Below are positions 42,961 through 50,427 of a DNA stretch of 64,000 bases, piece after piece. How positions within the stretch are numbered: the first letter of the stretch is position 1; every line of letters starts with the position of its first letter. The notes under the pieces are model-generated. The model was not told where the DNA came from. It was given only the letters and a program-made list of their open reading frames with translations, and ran no database searches. Position numbers and translations under genes: made by a program. Origin of the DNA: UBA2377 sp964525935 (GTDB taxonomy: Bacteria; Verrucomicrobiota; Verrucomicrobiia; Opitutales; Opitutaceae); assembly GCA_964525935.1 (NCBI GenBank), contig CAZGJZ010000005.1, forward strand, positions 248,001-312,000. Reading direction: 5' to 3'.

Positions 42961-43815
42961 ACTGGTTTGGGGTGGGCGCGAGGAGCGGATGGAGGCGAGG
43001 GCGCGGAGGGTGACGGCGGTCAGGACGATGACGCCGCCGAGGAGGGCCCAGCGGGAAGGTTTCTCGCCGCTGGCGAGGAAGACCCAGACGGGATTCAAGA
43101 TCGGCTCGATCACCGGTATGATCACGGCCTCCAGCGCGGTGACGTGCCGGATGGCGCGCGCGTAGAGCCAATAGGAAAAACCGAGCTGGACGACGCCGAG
43201 TGCGATGATGGCGGCGATGCCGGTGGGCGAGGGCGCGGGCGCGCCGATCATGAACGGCAGGCCGATCACGAAGGCGATGACGTTGCCGAGGATGATGGAT
43301 TCGACGGGCGAGCCGTCCTTCTGCTTGCGCAGCGCGATGGTCATGGCGGCGAAACACACGCCGCTAAGCACGCCGGTGACGTTGCCCAGGACGCTGGCGA
43401 GTTCGAGGCCGTCGGCAAAGAAGAGCCCCATGCCGCCGAGCACGACAAGGATCGTGAGCCAGTCGCGGCGGCTGGCGCGTTCGCCGAGGAACCAGGCGCC
43501 GAACAGCGCGATCCAGATGGGCGCGGTGTATTGGAGCAGGATGGCGTTGGCGGCGGTGGTGAGCTTGGTCGCCGTCACGAAAAGCACGGTGCAGCCTGCG
43601 TAGGCGAAGGCCGCGCCAAGCTGGATCGGTGAAAAAGTGAAGCGCAGGCCGCGGTTGGTGAGCGCGAGAAAGATCGCGGCGACGATGCCGCGCCCGCCGG
43701 CGACGGCGAGCGGCGGCCAGTCGGCGGATTTGATGAGCAGGCCGCCGAGGCTCCAAAACAGCGCGGCGAGCAGCAGCTGGCCGATGGCGCGGGTGTGTGC
43801 GGGGCGGGAATCCAC
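42943..43815 (-). CDS. EamA/DMT-family transporter, fourth copy, minus strand
   Basis: The 290-residue protein with a GTG start has ten helices of the EamA type: LLLAALFWSLGGLLIKSADWPPLAVAGGRGIVAAIFLAL, LTTAANAILLQYTAPIWIALFGAWFLGERASRRDWL and VTALEAVIIPVIEPILNPVWVFLASGEKPSRWALLGG. It is not close to the three tandem copies; the glycine-rich ends are those of the RhaT/YdcZ-like EamA branch. Its 3' end is overlapped by a sub-type A palindrome that contributes the last nine codons and the stop. Confidence 0.85.
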   Translation of the reverse strand: MDSRPAHTRAIGQLLLAALFWSLGGLLIKSADWPPLAVAGGRGIVAAIFLALTNRGLRFTFSPIQLGAAFAYAGCTVLFVTATKLTTAANAILLQYTAPIWIALFGAWFLGERASRRDWLTILVVLGGMGLFFADGLELASVLGNVTGVLSGVCFAAMTIALRKQKDGSPVESIILGNVIAFVIGLPFMIGAPAPSPTGIAAIIALGVVQLGFSYWLYARAIRHVTALEAVIIPVIEPILNPVWVFLASGEKPSRWALLGGVIVLTAVTLRALASIRSSRPPQTSLSPNR

Positions 43816-44053
43816 GGCGGTCGACGGTCTCAGGTTTAGCCGCTCGGGCGAGCGTGAAGTGGCGGGGCGCGGGGCGCGGGCGTCAGTGGATTGACCGCTT
43901 ATAATCGTTCTAAGCGCATGGCGGGCGAACGCATTGACCGAAGCGGCGGGTGGCGGTGGCGATAGGCATCGTGTTCGCGGCGGGTGATTTTTATAATGAC
44001 CAACTCAGCCGGAAACCCGGCCGAAAACAAATCCGACCAGCCAGCTTTTCACC

Positions 44054-44284
44054 ATGCGCGACGACTATCTCAAGGAAGCTCTCAAGAAGATCGATGACCC
44101 GAATATCCTGATCAACGTGATCTCGCGCCGGGTGAAGCAGCTCCGCCGCGGTCACCGCGCGCTGGTTGAGTCGCTGGAGAAACTTTCGCCCGAGGACATC
44201 GCGCTGCGCGAGGTCATTGAGGGCAAGATCAGCTACGAATTTCCGACGGACGAGGAAATGGCGGCTCATCAAGGCCGGGCTTAA
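44054..44284 (+). CDS. rpoZ: RNA polymerase omega subunit
   Basis: The 76-residue protein has the omega fold: DDYLKEALKKIDDPNILINVISRRVKQLRRGHRALVES, where NxxxxSRRVKQL matches the conserved helix that binds beta-prime, then LSPEDIALREVIEGKISYE. Length is in the normal 70-100 range for omega proteins. It stands alone, tail to tail with dsbD; omega is often next to gmk or spoT in other phyla, so the position is not informative. Confidence 0.85.
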   Translation: MRDDYLKEALKKIDDPNILINVISRRVKQLRRGHRALVESLEKLSPEDIALREVIEGKISYEFPTDEEMAAHQGRA

Positions 44285-44339
44285 ACTGAGTTGCGCGTTT
44301 GGGTGGGCGAACGCCGAGCCCGCGGCGCGCCCTGCCTTT

Positions 44340-46436
44340 TCAGCGTAGCGCGTTGAGCACGGTGCCCGGCGTGAGCAACTCGGGCAGTAACACGGGATCG
44401 GCTTTGCCGGGCAGCCACACGACATTGAAGGGCACGGCGCTGCGGCCGTATTGGGCGAGTTCGGCGGTGATCTTCGGATCCTTGTTGGTCCAGTCGGCCT
44501 TGAGCGCGACGACTTTGCGGTCGTGGAAAAGCTGCAGCACGTCGGTGGAAGCGAAGACGAGTTTCTTGTTCGCCTGACACGTGGCGCACCAGCGCGCCGT
44601 GAAATCGACGTAAACGATACGGCCTTCGGCGCGGAGTTTTTCGACGGCCTCGGGGCTCCATTTTTCCCAGGTGATTTCGCTGGGTGCGGGCGGCTGCGGC
44701 CAGCCGGTCCAGAGGCCGAGCGTGATAACCAGCAGGCCGGCGATGAGGCCGAAGCGGGCGCGGCCCGCGGTGGCGCCGGGAGCGCGCCAGCGGCCGTAGA
44801 ACCACACGCCGAGCGCGACGAGGACGAGGCCGAAGAGCACCATGAGCATGCCGCCTTCGCTGGTCTGGCCGGCGAGCACCCACACGAGGTAGCCGACGGT
44901 GGCGTAGAGCGGGAAGGCCATGAATTGCTTAAACGTTTCCATCCAGGCGCCGGGCCGAGGCAACAAGCGCACGGCCTGCGGGAAAATCGACAGCAACAGG
45001 TAGGGTGCGGAGAGGCCGAGCGCGATGGCGGTGAAAATCAAAAACGACTCGAACACCGGCAGTGCGAGCGCGGCGCCGAGCGCGGGGGCGAGGAACGGGG
45101 CGGAGCACGGCGTGGCGACGATCGTGGCGAGCACGCCGGTGAAGAAGGAGCCGCCGTAACCGTCCTTCATTTGCAGGCCGGAGCCGACGCCGGTGGCGCT
45201 CAGGCCGAATTCGAAGACGCCGCTCATGTTGAGGGCGAAGACGAGCATGCCGGCGGCGAGCGCGAAGACGAAGGCGGGCGACTGGAGTTGGAAGCCCCAG
45301 CCGAGTTGGTCGCCGCCGGCGCGGAGCACGGCGAGGACCGTGGCGAGGGCCCAGAACGAGAGCAGCACGCCGAGCGTGAAGACGAGGCCATGGGTGATGA
45401 CCTTTTGCTTGTCGTTACCGGCCTGGTTGACGAAGCCGAGGATCTTGATGCCGAGCACGGGAAACACGCAGGGCATGAGGTTGAGGATGAGGCCGCCGAT
45501 GAGCGCGAGGGCGAGCGTGCCGAGCAAGCTGCCCGCGGCAGCTGGGGGTTGAGGGTTGAGAGTTGAGGGTTGAGGGACGGAGGCAGCCGGCGTGGTGGCT
45601 TCGGTAAAGGCGACGTCGAGGCGCAGGCCGGGGAGCGTGCCGTCGGCGAGCCAGCCGTTGGCGGCGGTGAGCACGCCGTGGAGGTGCGTTGCCTGCTGCG
45701 GTCCGTCGGGCGAGATCGGCAGCGTGAGCACGAAGCCACCGTGGCTGTCGGCGGTCACGGTCTGAGGGAGTTCGTAAGCGACGAGGTTGTCGTCGGAAAA
45801 AAAGTGCAGGCCAGTGGGCGCGTGCGGGGCGGTCTTGGCGGGTTTGACCGTGAGGGTGATGGTTTTGGCGGCGCGAGTGGCGGAGACCTGCCAGGTGGCG
45901 TCCGCGCGCGGCAGCGCGGCGAGGGTGGCGGCGAGGCGCGGACCGAAGGTGGCGTCGGCTTTTGGGGCGTCGGCGGTGACCGGGAGCGTGAGTTGGAGGG
46001 TTGCGTTGCCGGGGATGCAGACCTCGGCGCACATCAGCCAGTCGGCGACGGCTTGCAGCGTGACGGTTTCACCCGCCTGAAGGTTGGCGGGCGGGGTGAT
46101 CGTGACCGGCAGGAGCAGGTCGTCTTCGTAGCCGTTGCCGGTGATCGTGTCGGAGGAATCCTTGATGACCTTGGGCGCGGGCCACTGGATATCGCCGGCC
46201 GTGAAACCGGCGGGGAGGGTCCAGGTGAGCGTGGTCGCCAGACCAGTGCCCGGGTTGAGCCAGTAGGTGTGCCAGTGCGGGTTGTGTTGGAGACGCAGGG
46301 CGACGGTGAAGGGCTTGCCCGGCTGGATCGAGGTGTCGGCGGCGACGAGGGTGGCCTGGACGTGTTGCGCGCGCCCCGCGGGTGCGAGGAAAGGGAGCAG
46401 GAGCGCGGCGAAGGCGAGCAGGCGGAAAAACTTCAT
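44340..46436 (-). CDS. dsbD: DsbD-family protein-disulfide reductase
   Basis: The 698-residue protein has a signal peptide (FRLLAFAALLLPFLAPAGRAQ), an N-terminal periplasmic domain of about 230 residues with WLMCAEVCIPGN, a polar linker, an eight-helix membrane region with conserved Cys in LNLMPCVFPVLGIKILGF and IVATPCSAPFLAPALG, and a C-terminal thioredoxin domain with WCATC (VYVDFTARWCATCQ). It should carry reducing power from cytosolic thioredoxin to periplasmic proteins, for disulfide isomerase or cytochrome c maturation. The linker near 45545-45576 is a low-complexity GGTTGAG repeat encoding PSTLNPQPP-type residues. Confidence 0.9.
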   Translation of the reverse strand: MKFFRLLAFAALLLPFLAPAGRAQHVQATLVAADTSIQPGKPFTVALRLQHNPHWHTYWLNPGTGLATTLTWTLPAGFTAGDIQWPAPKVIKDSSDTITGNGYEDDLLLPVTITPPANLQAGETVTLQAVADWLMCAEVCIPGNATLQLTLPVTADAPKADATFGPRLAATLAALPRADATWQVSATRAAKTITLTVKPAKTAPHAPTGLHFFSDDNLVAYELPQTVTADSHGGFVLTLPISPDGPQQATHLHGVLTAANGWLADGTLPGLRLDVAFTEATTPAASVPQPSTLNPQPPAAAGSLLGTLALALIGGLILNLMPCVFPVLGIKILGFVNQAGNDKQKVITHGLVFTLGVLLSFWALATVLAVLRAGGDQLGWGFQLQSPAFVFALAAGMLVFALNMSGVFEFGLSATGVGSGLQMKDGYGGSFFTGVLATIVATPCSAPFLAPALGAALALPVFESFLIFTAIALGLSAPYLLLSIFPQAVRLLPRPGAWMETFKQFMAFPLYATVGYLVWVLAGQTSEGGMLMVLFGLVLVALGVWFYGRWRAPGATAGRARFGLIAGLLVITLGLWTGWPQPPAPSEITWEKWSPEAVEKLRAEGRIVYVDFTARWCATCQANKKLVFASTDVLQLFHDRKVVALKADWTNKDPKITAELAQYGRSAVPFNVVWLPGKADPVLLPELLTPGTVLNALR
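45545..45576. repeat. Low-complexity GTTGAG repeat inside dsbD
   Basis: Four imperfect copies of GGGTTGAGAGTTGAGG encode the linker PQPSTLNPQPP of DsbD. Similar runs (GCTGAGAGCTGAGG, CTCAACCTTGAACC) lie in the non-coding gap at about 39310-39425. Confidence 0.5.
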
Positions 46437-46794
46437 GGCGGCAAAGTGAGGCTATTTATCGGAGGCGCAAACGTGGGCGATTATTCCTGCGTAACACAAC
46501 GGTCAGAAAAAGCCGCGCGGAATAATAGCGCCCGGCCCGGTCGCAAAGGGTTGTGACCACGCGGGCGCCGGGCGGGGAGGCGTGGACGCTGGAGGATGGC
46601 TGACATGCGGCGACGCTAGCAGAAGAAGCGGCCCGAAGTCATGAGCCGAAAACCGCAATCGGCGGGCCGGAAATTTCCCGACGATTATGTGGCGGCACAG
46701 GAAAATCGCGCCGGGAAACCCCTTCGGAAAATGTAACGCATTGCGTTACATTTTAGCTTGGGTGCGGGAGGCGCCCGTGGCGGGAAGTGTGCGC
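46437..46794. other. Non-coding stretch upstream of dsbD
   Basis: No convincing ORF is visible in 358 bases between dsbD (start at 46436) and the HTH gene (stop at 46795). It should hold the dsbD promoter. The only clear structure is the sub-type C palindrome at 46728-46754. A partial inverted repeat GGTCGCAA/TTGTGACC at about 46537-46556 is weaker (7 of 8 bases). Confidence 0.5.
46731..46751. promoter_or_regulatory. 21-bp palindromic site, sub-type C, 3' side of HTH gene
   Basis: Arms ATGTAACGCA and TGCGTTACAT around one T, extending to a perfect 27-bp palindrome (46728-46754, AAA outside left and TTT outside right). It lies 43 bp beyond the stop codon of the HTH gene at 46795. Confidence 0.8.
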
Positions 46795-47157
46795 TCAGCC
46801 AAGCTCGCGCCCCTGGCTCCGGACATGAAGCCAGTGCAGAATCAGCAGGATGCGTTCACCGTCCGGCACGGAATTGCGGGCCACGAAGAAGTCGTTGATG
46901 CGTTGACGGGGCAGGTTGAGTAGGCGGCCCAGACGGGCTTTTTCGCCGCGCCGGGCGAGGAGCGGGATGGTGGCTTTGACGAGTTCGTTCCAAAGCGGTG
47001 TATCGCGCCCCGGGATGAGCGTCTCGCCACGGCGGGTGTGGCGCGGCAGGGCTTGCTTAAGTTTCTTGGACGCAGCGCGAGCGGCCTCCTGGGCCGCCAT
47101 CGCCATCGCTTCGGCAATTAGCACCGTGGGCATCAGGCCGGCAGGGAATTGTTGCAT
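46795..47157 (-). CDS. Small HTH regulator, palindrome-bracketed (copy 2)
   Basis: The 120-residue paralogue of the 42558-42911 protein. It shares the block GRDTPLWNELVKATIPLLARR, the HTH GEKARLGRLLNLPRQRINDFF and the last helix ERILLILHWLHVR; the N-terminal third differs. In the presumed recognition helix, IS-D-YLNG of copy 1 becomes IN-D-FFVA, and the neighbouring palindromes differ in sequence too. Two sub-type C palindromes lie 19 and 74 bp upstream of the ATG and one lies after the stop. It is flanked by dsbD and an MFS gene. Confidence 0.75.
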   Translation of the reverse strand: MQQFPAGLMPTVLIAEAMAMAAQEAARAASKKLKQALPRHTRRGETLIPGRDTPLWNELVKATIPLLARRGEKARLGRLLNLPRQRINDFFVARNSVPDGERILLILHWLHVRSQGRELG

Positions 47158-47175
47158 AGGGCTCCCACGATGTAA

Positions 47176-47194
47176 TGTAACGCAATGCGTTACA
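47176..47194. promoter_or_regulatory. Palindromic site, sub-type C, proximal 5' copy
   Basis: TGTAACGCA and TGCGTTACA around one A, embedded in a 23-base block identical to the copy 55 bp further upstream. Its edge is 19 bp upstream of the ATG at 47157, where bound protein would block initiation. Confidence 0.8.
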
Positions 47195-47230
47195 ATCTGG
47201 ATTTGGCGACATCGGTGACGAAGGCACGAA

Positions 47231-47249
47231 TGTAACGCAATGCGTTACA
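47231..47249. promoter_or_regulatory. Palindromic site, sub-type C, distal 5' copy
   Basis: Same arms as the proximal copy, 55 bp (about five helical turns) further from the gene. It lies 48 bp from the stop codon of the MFS gene. Confidence 0.8.
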
Positions 47250-47296
47250 ATTAGGTTTGCGGTGCGCGGTGCGCGGGGGGCAAGGGGCGGGCGGGG

Positions 47297-48550
47297 TTAC
47301 TCGGGCAGCGGGCGGCCCTTGGTTTCGGGAGCGAACCAGATGAGGGCGAGGCCGAGGGCGTAGATGAGGGTGACGACGGCGCCGGCACGGGCAAAGCTGC
47401 CGCCGAATTCGCGCATGAGGGCGCCCATCTGCAGCGCGCCGACGGCGGCGAAGATGCGGCCGGTGTTGTAGGCGAGGCCCTGGCCGGTCGCGCGCACGCG
47501 CGTGGGGAAAAGCTCAGGGAGATAAAGCGGCATCCAGCCGTAGAAGGACGCCGTGGTCAGGCCGGCGAGAAAGGTGAAAAGCAAAAACGCCGCGCCATAG
47601 CTGTGAATGCCGCGGAAGAGCATGGCGCACACGGCGAGCGAGCCGAGGCACATGAAAAAATACGTCGGCCGCCGACCAAAGCGTCCGCCGCACCACGCGC
47701 CGAGGAGGCAGCCGGTGATGGCGCCGAACGCGGCGATGAGGCCGGTCCAGGCTTTCGCCTGCGGTTGCAGGCCGCCGGTGAGCTGGTCGGCCCAGAGCGG
47801 GAGCCATTGCACACTGCCCCAGGTGCCGATGAGCACGATGGAGGTGAGCAGCGTGGCGATGATGACCGGTCGCGGGAGACCCGGCGCGAGGATTTCGCGG
47901 AGCGGGCGCGACGGGGCGAGCTGGGCGGCGTGTTGCCATTTTTCCGACTCAGGCACGAAGAGGCGGACGAAGAAGGTGAGCAGGGCGGGGAGCGCGCCGA
48001 TCAGCACGACCCAGCGCCAGGAGTCGGTGGTGACGGAAAAGAAAATGCCGACGAGGGCGATGAGCGCGAAGCCGACGTTGGCGGAGGCGCCGATGACGCC
48101 GGCGAGCATGGGGCGGTGTTTTTCCGGCCAGACTTCCATCACGAGCGCGACGCCGAGCGACCACTCGCCACCCATGCCGAGGGCGGCGATGAAGCGCAGG
48201 CCGGTCAGCTCCCACGGCGTGTGGGCGAAGTAGGCGAGGCCGGTGAAGAGCGAGTAACAGAGAATGCTGAAACTGAGGGCGCGGACGCGGCCGATGCGGT
48301 CGCCGAGCCAGCCGAAGAGGCCGCCGCCGAGCGCGGCCCCGAGGAGGAAGGCGGCGGTGATGATGCTCATCCACGTGCCAACGAAGCGATCGTCGGCGAG
48401 GACGCCTTGGGCGGTCTGCATTTCCTGCAGCGCAGGGCGGGCGATGAGGGGGAAGAGCCCCATCTCGAGGCCGTCGAACATCCAGCCGAGCAGGGCGGCG
48501 GTGAGCACGAGACCTTGGCGACGGGAGGCAGGTTTGGTCGGGGCGGACAT
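47297..48550 (-). CDS. MFS transporter, sugar/metabolite:H+ symporter-like
   Basis: The 417-residue protein has twelve helices. Family motifs are LLGWMFDGLEMGLFPLIA in helix 1, GWLGDRIGRVRALSF between helices 2 and 3, RFIAALGMGGEWSLGVALV in helix 4, and YLPELFPTRVRATGQGLAYN in the second half, the latter typical of the SP and aromatic-acid/metabolite symporter branch. ATG at 48550 was preferred over an upstream in-frame start at 48598. The gene is the last one before the pilus operon and faces the same way. Confidence 0.88.
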   Translation of the reverse strand: MSAPTKPASRRQGLVLTAALLGWMFDGLEMGLFPLIARPALQEMQTAQGVLADDRFVGTWMSIITAAFLLGAALGGGLFGWLGDRIGRVRALSFSILCYSLFTGLAYFAHTPWELTGLRFIAALGMGGEWSLGVALVMEVWPEKHRPMLAGVIGASANVGFALIALVGIFFSVTTDSWRWVVLIGALPALLTFFVRLFVPESEKWQHAAQLAPSRPLREILAPGLPRPVIIATLLTSIVLIGTWGSVQWLPLWADQLTGGLQPQAKAWTGLIAAFGAITGCLLGAWCGGRFGRRPTYFFMCLGSLAVCAMLFRGIHSYGAAFLLFTFLAGLTTASFYGWMPLYLPELFPTRVRATGQGLAYNTGRIFAAVGALQMGALMREFGGSFARAGAVVTLIYALGLALIWFAPETKGRPLPE

Positions 48551-48650
48551 GGGGTGGCGGGGTGGCGCGACGAAGGCAGAGGGCGACGGAAGGCGCAAGT
48601 CCCGGGCGGGTGACGCGGTTGGCGGACTGGGGAAGTCGTTACACTAAAAA

Positions 48651-48672
48651 GGGCGGGTCGGAGACCGCGCCC
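48651..48672. repeat. Dispersed hairpin repeat, diverged copy
   Basis: Arms GGGCGGGTC and GACCGCGCCC around GGA with one bulged base; a diverged relative of the elements at 18968 and 26779. It lies between the pilus operon and the MFS gene. Confidence 0.45.
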
Positions 48673-48704
48673 TGCTTGTCGAGCCGCCGCGTGACGGCGG
48701 TGAG

Positions 48705-49232
48705 TTAGAAATTCAGGACGAATTCGGATTCGTTGAGGCGGAAGGTGACGCTTTTGTCGGCGATGCTGGTGACGCGGAGATCAACGGTTTGTTGGTCGAG
48801 CCGGACTTGGAGGATGTCGCCGACGGCGTAGTTCGAGCGATTGATCGTCAGGCGGGTCTGGCTGCCGACATGGATCACGCCCGTGATCTTGAGGCCGGCG
48901 ACGGCGAGGCGCAGGAGTTGGCCGTCATCGAGCGGCGGCGCCTCGGCGTCGGTGAGTTCCTCGGGGATGGCGGCAACGATGACGCCGGCGGAGAGGGTGC
49001 CGGGTGGACGGAAGGGATTGTTGCGCGCGTTGACGAAGGTCAGGGGTTGGTCGCGGAGGAGAAAGAGCGCCTCGATGCGGCGGTTGGTGTGCTTGTAAAC
49101 CTTGGCGTCGATCGGGGCGGAGGCGAAGGCGTCGGACAGGCTGAGCGCCCCGGCGACGCTGAGCAGGACCAGGCTGCGCAAGGCGCGGCCGTGCGTGGCG
49201 AGGAGGCGGAGGCTGAGGGGGCGAAGGCTCAT
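48705..49232 (-). CDS. Small exported protein at end of pilus operon
   Basis: The 175-residue protein has a signal-type N-terminus (GRALRSLVLLSVAGALSLSDAFA) and a periplasmic beta-rich domain (RRIEALFLLRDQPLTFVNARNNPFRPPG, LKITGVIHVGSQTRLTINRSNYAVGD, LRVTSIADKSVTFRLNESEFVLNF). Position after PilM/N/O-like genes is the place of PilP, and the C-terminal 'G-I-x-x-x-G...Y-x-V-G-D' pattern is PilP-like, but similarity is weak. It overlaps the PilO-like gene by 4 bp. No PilQ secretin follows. Confidence 0.6.
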   Translation of the reverse strand: MSLRPLSLRLLATHGRALRSLVLLSVAGALSLSDAFASAPIDAKVYKHTNRRIEALFLLRDQPLTFVNARNNPFRPPGTLSAGVIVAAIPEELTDAEAPPLDDGQLLRLAVAGLKITGVIHVGSQTRLTINRSNYAVGDILQVRLDQQTVDLRVTSIADKSVTFRLNESEFVLNF

Positions 49233-49831
49233 TTTTTGGCGAGCATGTCGAGGGTGAGTTCGAGGCTGATGGCATCCTTGGGGTCGACTTTCTTGCCGGC
49301 AGGCGCGGGATTTTCCGCGTCGGCGGGGGGGACCTCGCGGGCGAGGTTGAAGGAACGGATGATCAACAGGCGCGGGCCGGCCTCGAGGTTTTGCAGAAAG
49401 TCCACGACCTGGATGAAGCTGCCGGTGACGCGGAAGGAATAGGAGACGAGCTTGTAGGGCGAATCGTTGTCGATGGCCGGGATGGAGAGCTGGTGCAGGT
49501 CGAGGAGGCGGGTGCGGGTCTTTTCCTCGATCTTGTAGAAATACCAGAGGTTTTCGGAGAGGCTGGGCTCGATGACGAGGTTGTCGTCGATGCGGCGGGT
49601 GGCCTGGCGGACGGTGGCGAGTTCCTCGCGGAGGATGGGGCCGGCCATGACGGTCGCGAGCATGGCCTGGCCTTCCTCGGTGCGCTCCCGCAGGCGGATT
49701 TCGAGGGCGTCGCGGTCATACCAGAGGTAGCCGGCGGCGATCAGGAAAACGAGGGCGACGATGCCGCTGATGGCGCCGAAGAGGAAGCGGCGCATGAACA
49801 ACACGAAGCGGGCGTGGGCCGGGCTGTTCAT
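49229..49831 (-). CDS. PilO-like pilus assembly protein
   Basis: The 200-residue protein has one N-terminal helix (FLFGAISGIVALVFLIAAGYLWY), a coiled-coil-prone segment (IRLRERTEEGQAMLATVMAGPILREELATV), then a ferredoxin-like domain with SYSFRVTGSFIQVVDFLQNLEAGPRLLIIRSFNL, the layout of PilO/GspM proteins. It should pair with the PilN-like protein in the inner-membrane alignment complex. It overlaps both neighbours by 4 bp. Confidence 0.75.
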   Translation of the reverse strand: MNSPAHARFVLFMRRFLFGAISGIVALVFLIAAGYLWYDRDALEIRLRERTEEGQAMLATVMAGPILREELATVRQATRRIDDNLVIEPSLSENLWYFYKIEEKTRTRLLDLHQLSIPAIDNDSPYKLVSYSFRVTGSFIQVVDFLQNLEAGPRLLIIRSFNLAREVPPADAENPAPAGKKVDPKDAISLELTLDMLAKK

Positions 49832-50427
49832 ATCGTGCCGCGGAAGCGGAAGGTGATCTCGAAATTCAGCTTTCCGTCCTCACTGATGCGCTGAAAATCG
49901 GTCATGACGATGTCGGTGAAAAGCGGGCCGAAGTCGGCGTCGATGCGGAGCTCGCGGATGTAATTGCTCAGGATCAAACTGGCGCGCTCGGACGATTCAT
50001 TGAGGCTGCCGCGGATGACGATGTTGGAGGGCGTGCTCTCGATGCGGTCGATGAGCATGATCTCGGGGTGGGTGCGGCCGAGCTTGAGGATGAAGCGGGA
50101 GACGATGAACGGGTTTTGCAGGAGCTCGTAGGCGTGATCGATCTTGGCCGCCTCGTGGGTATACTCGGTCTGGAGGCGCTGGAGCTCGGCGACCTCGGTC
50201 TGCTGCTCGGCGATGCGCTGGTCCCATTCGTGGATGTTCTGGCGCAGGCCGAGATTCACGTAGAGGAGCCAGGTGGCGGAGAGGCCGATGGCGATGGTGA
50301 GGGCGCCGATGAAGACGTTGATGAGGAAGCGCGTGCCGATGACGCGATCCTCGGGCAGCTCCGCGGTGATGCGACAGTCCAGGTGCCAGTGGTCGCTCAG
50401 ATTGAGCTGGTCGCTGGTATTGCTCAT
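49828..50427 (-). CDS. PilN-like pilus assembly protein
   Basis: The 199-residue protein has a cytoplasmic N-terminal tail, a helix (FLINVFIGALTIAIGLSATWLLYVNLG), a coiled-coil (HEWDQRIAEQQTEVAELQRLQTEY) and a PilN-type ferredoxin-like domain (LIDRIESTPSNIVIRGSLNESSERAS, FEITFRFRG). In known pili PilN links PilM to PilO. It overlaps the PilM-like gene by 4 bp. Confidence 0.78.
   Translation of the reverse strand: MSNTSDQLNLSDHWHLDCRITAELPEDRVIGTRFLINVFIGALTIAIGLSATWLLYVNLGLRQNIHEWDQRIAEQQTEVAELQRLQTEYTHEAAKIDHAYELLQNPFIVSRFILKLGRTHPEIMLIDRIESTPSNIVIRGSLNESSERASLILSNYIRELRIDADFGPLFTDIVMTDFQRISEDGKLNFEITFRFRGTI

Noticed and set aside
46537..46556. GGTCGCAA/TTGTGACC inverted repeat as a seventh palindrome of the HTH-linked family
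   Set aside because: The arms pair at only 7 of 8 positions and do not fit the TGTMAC half-site.
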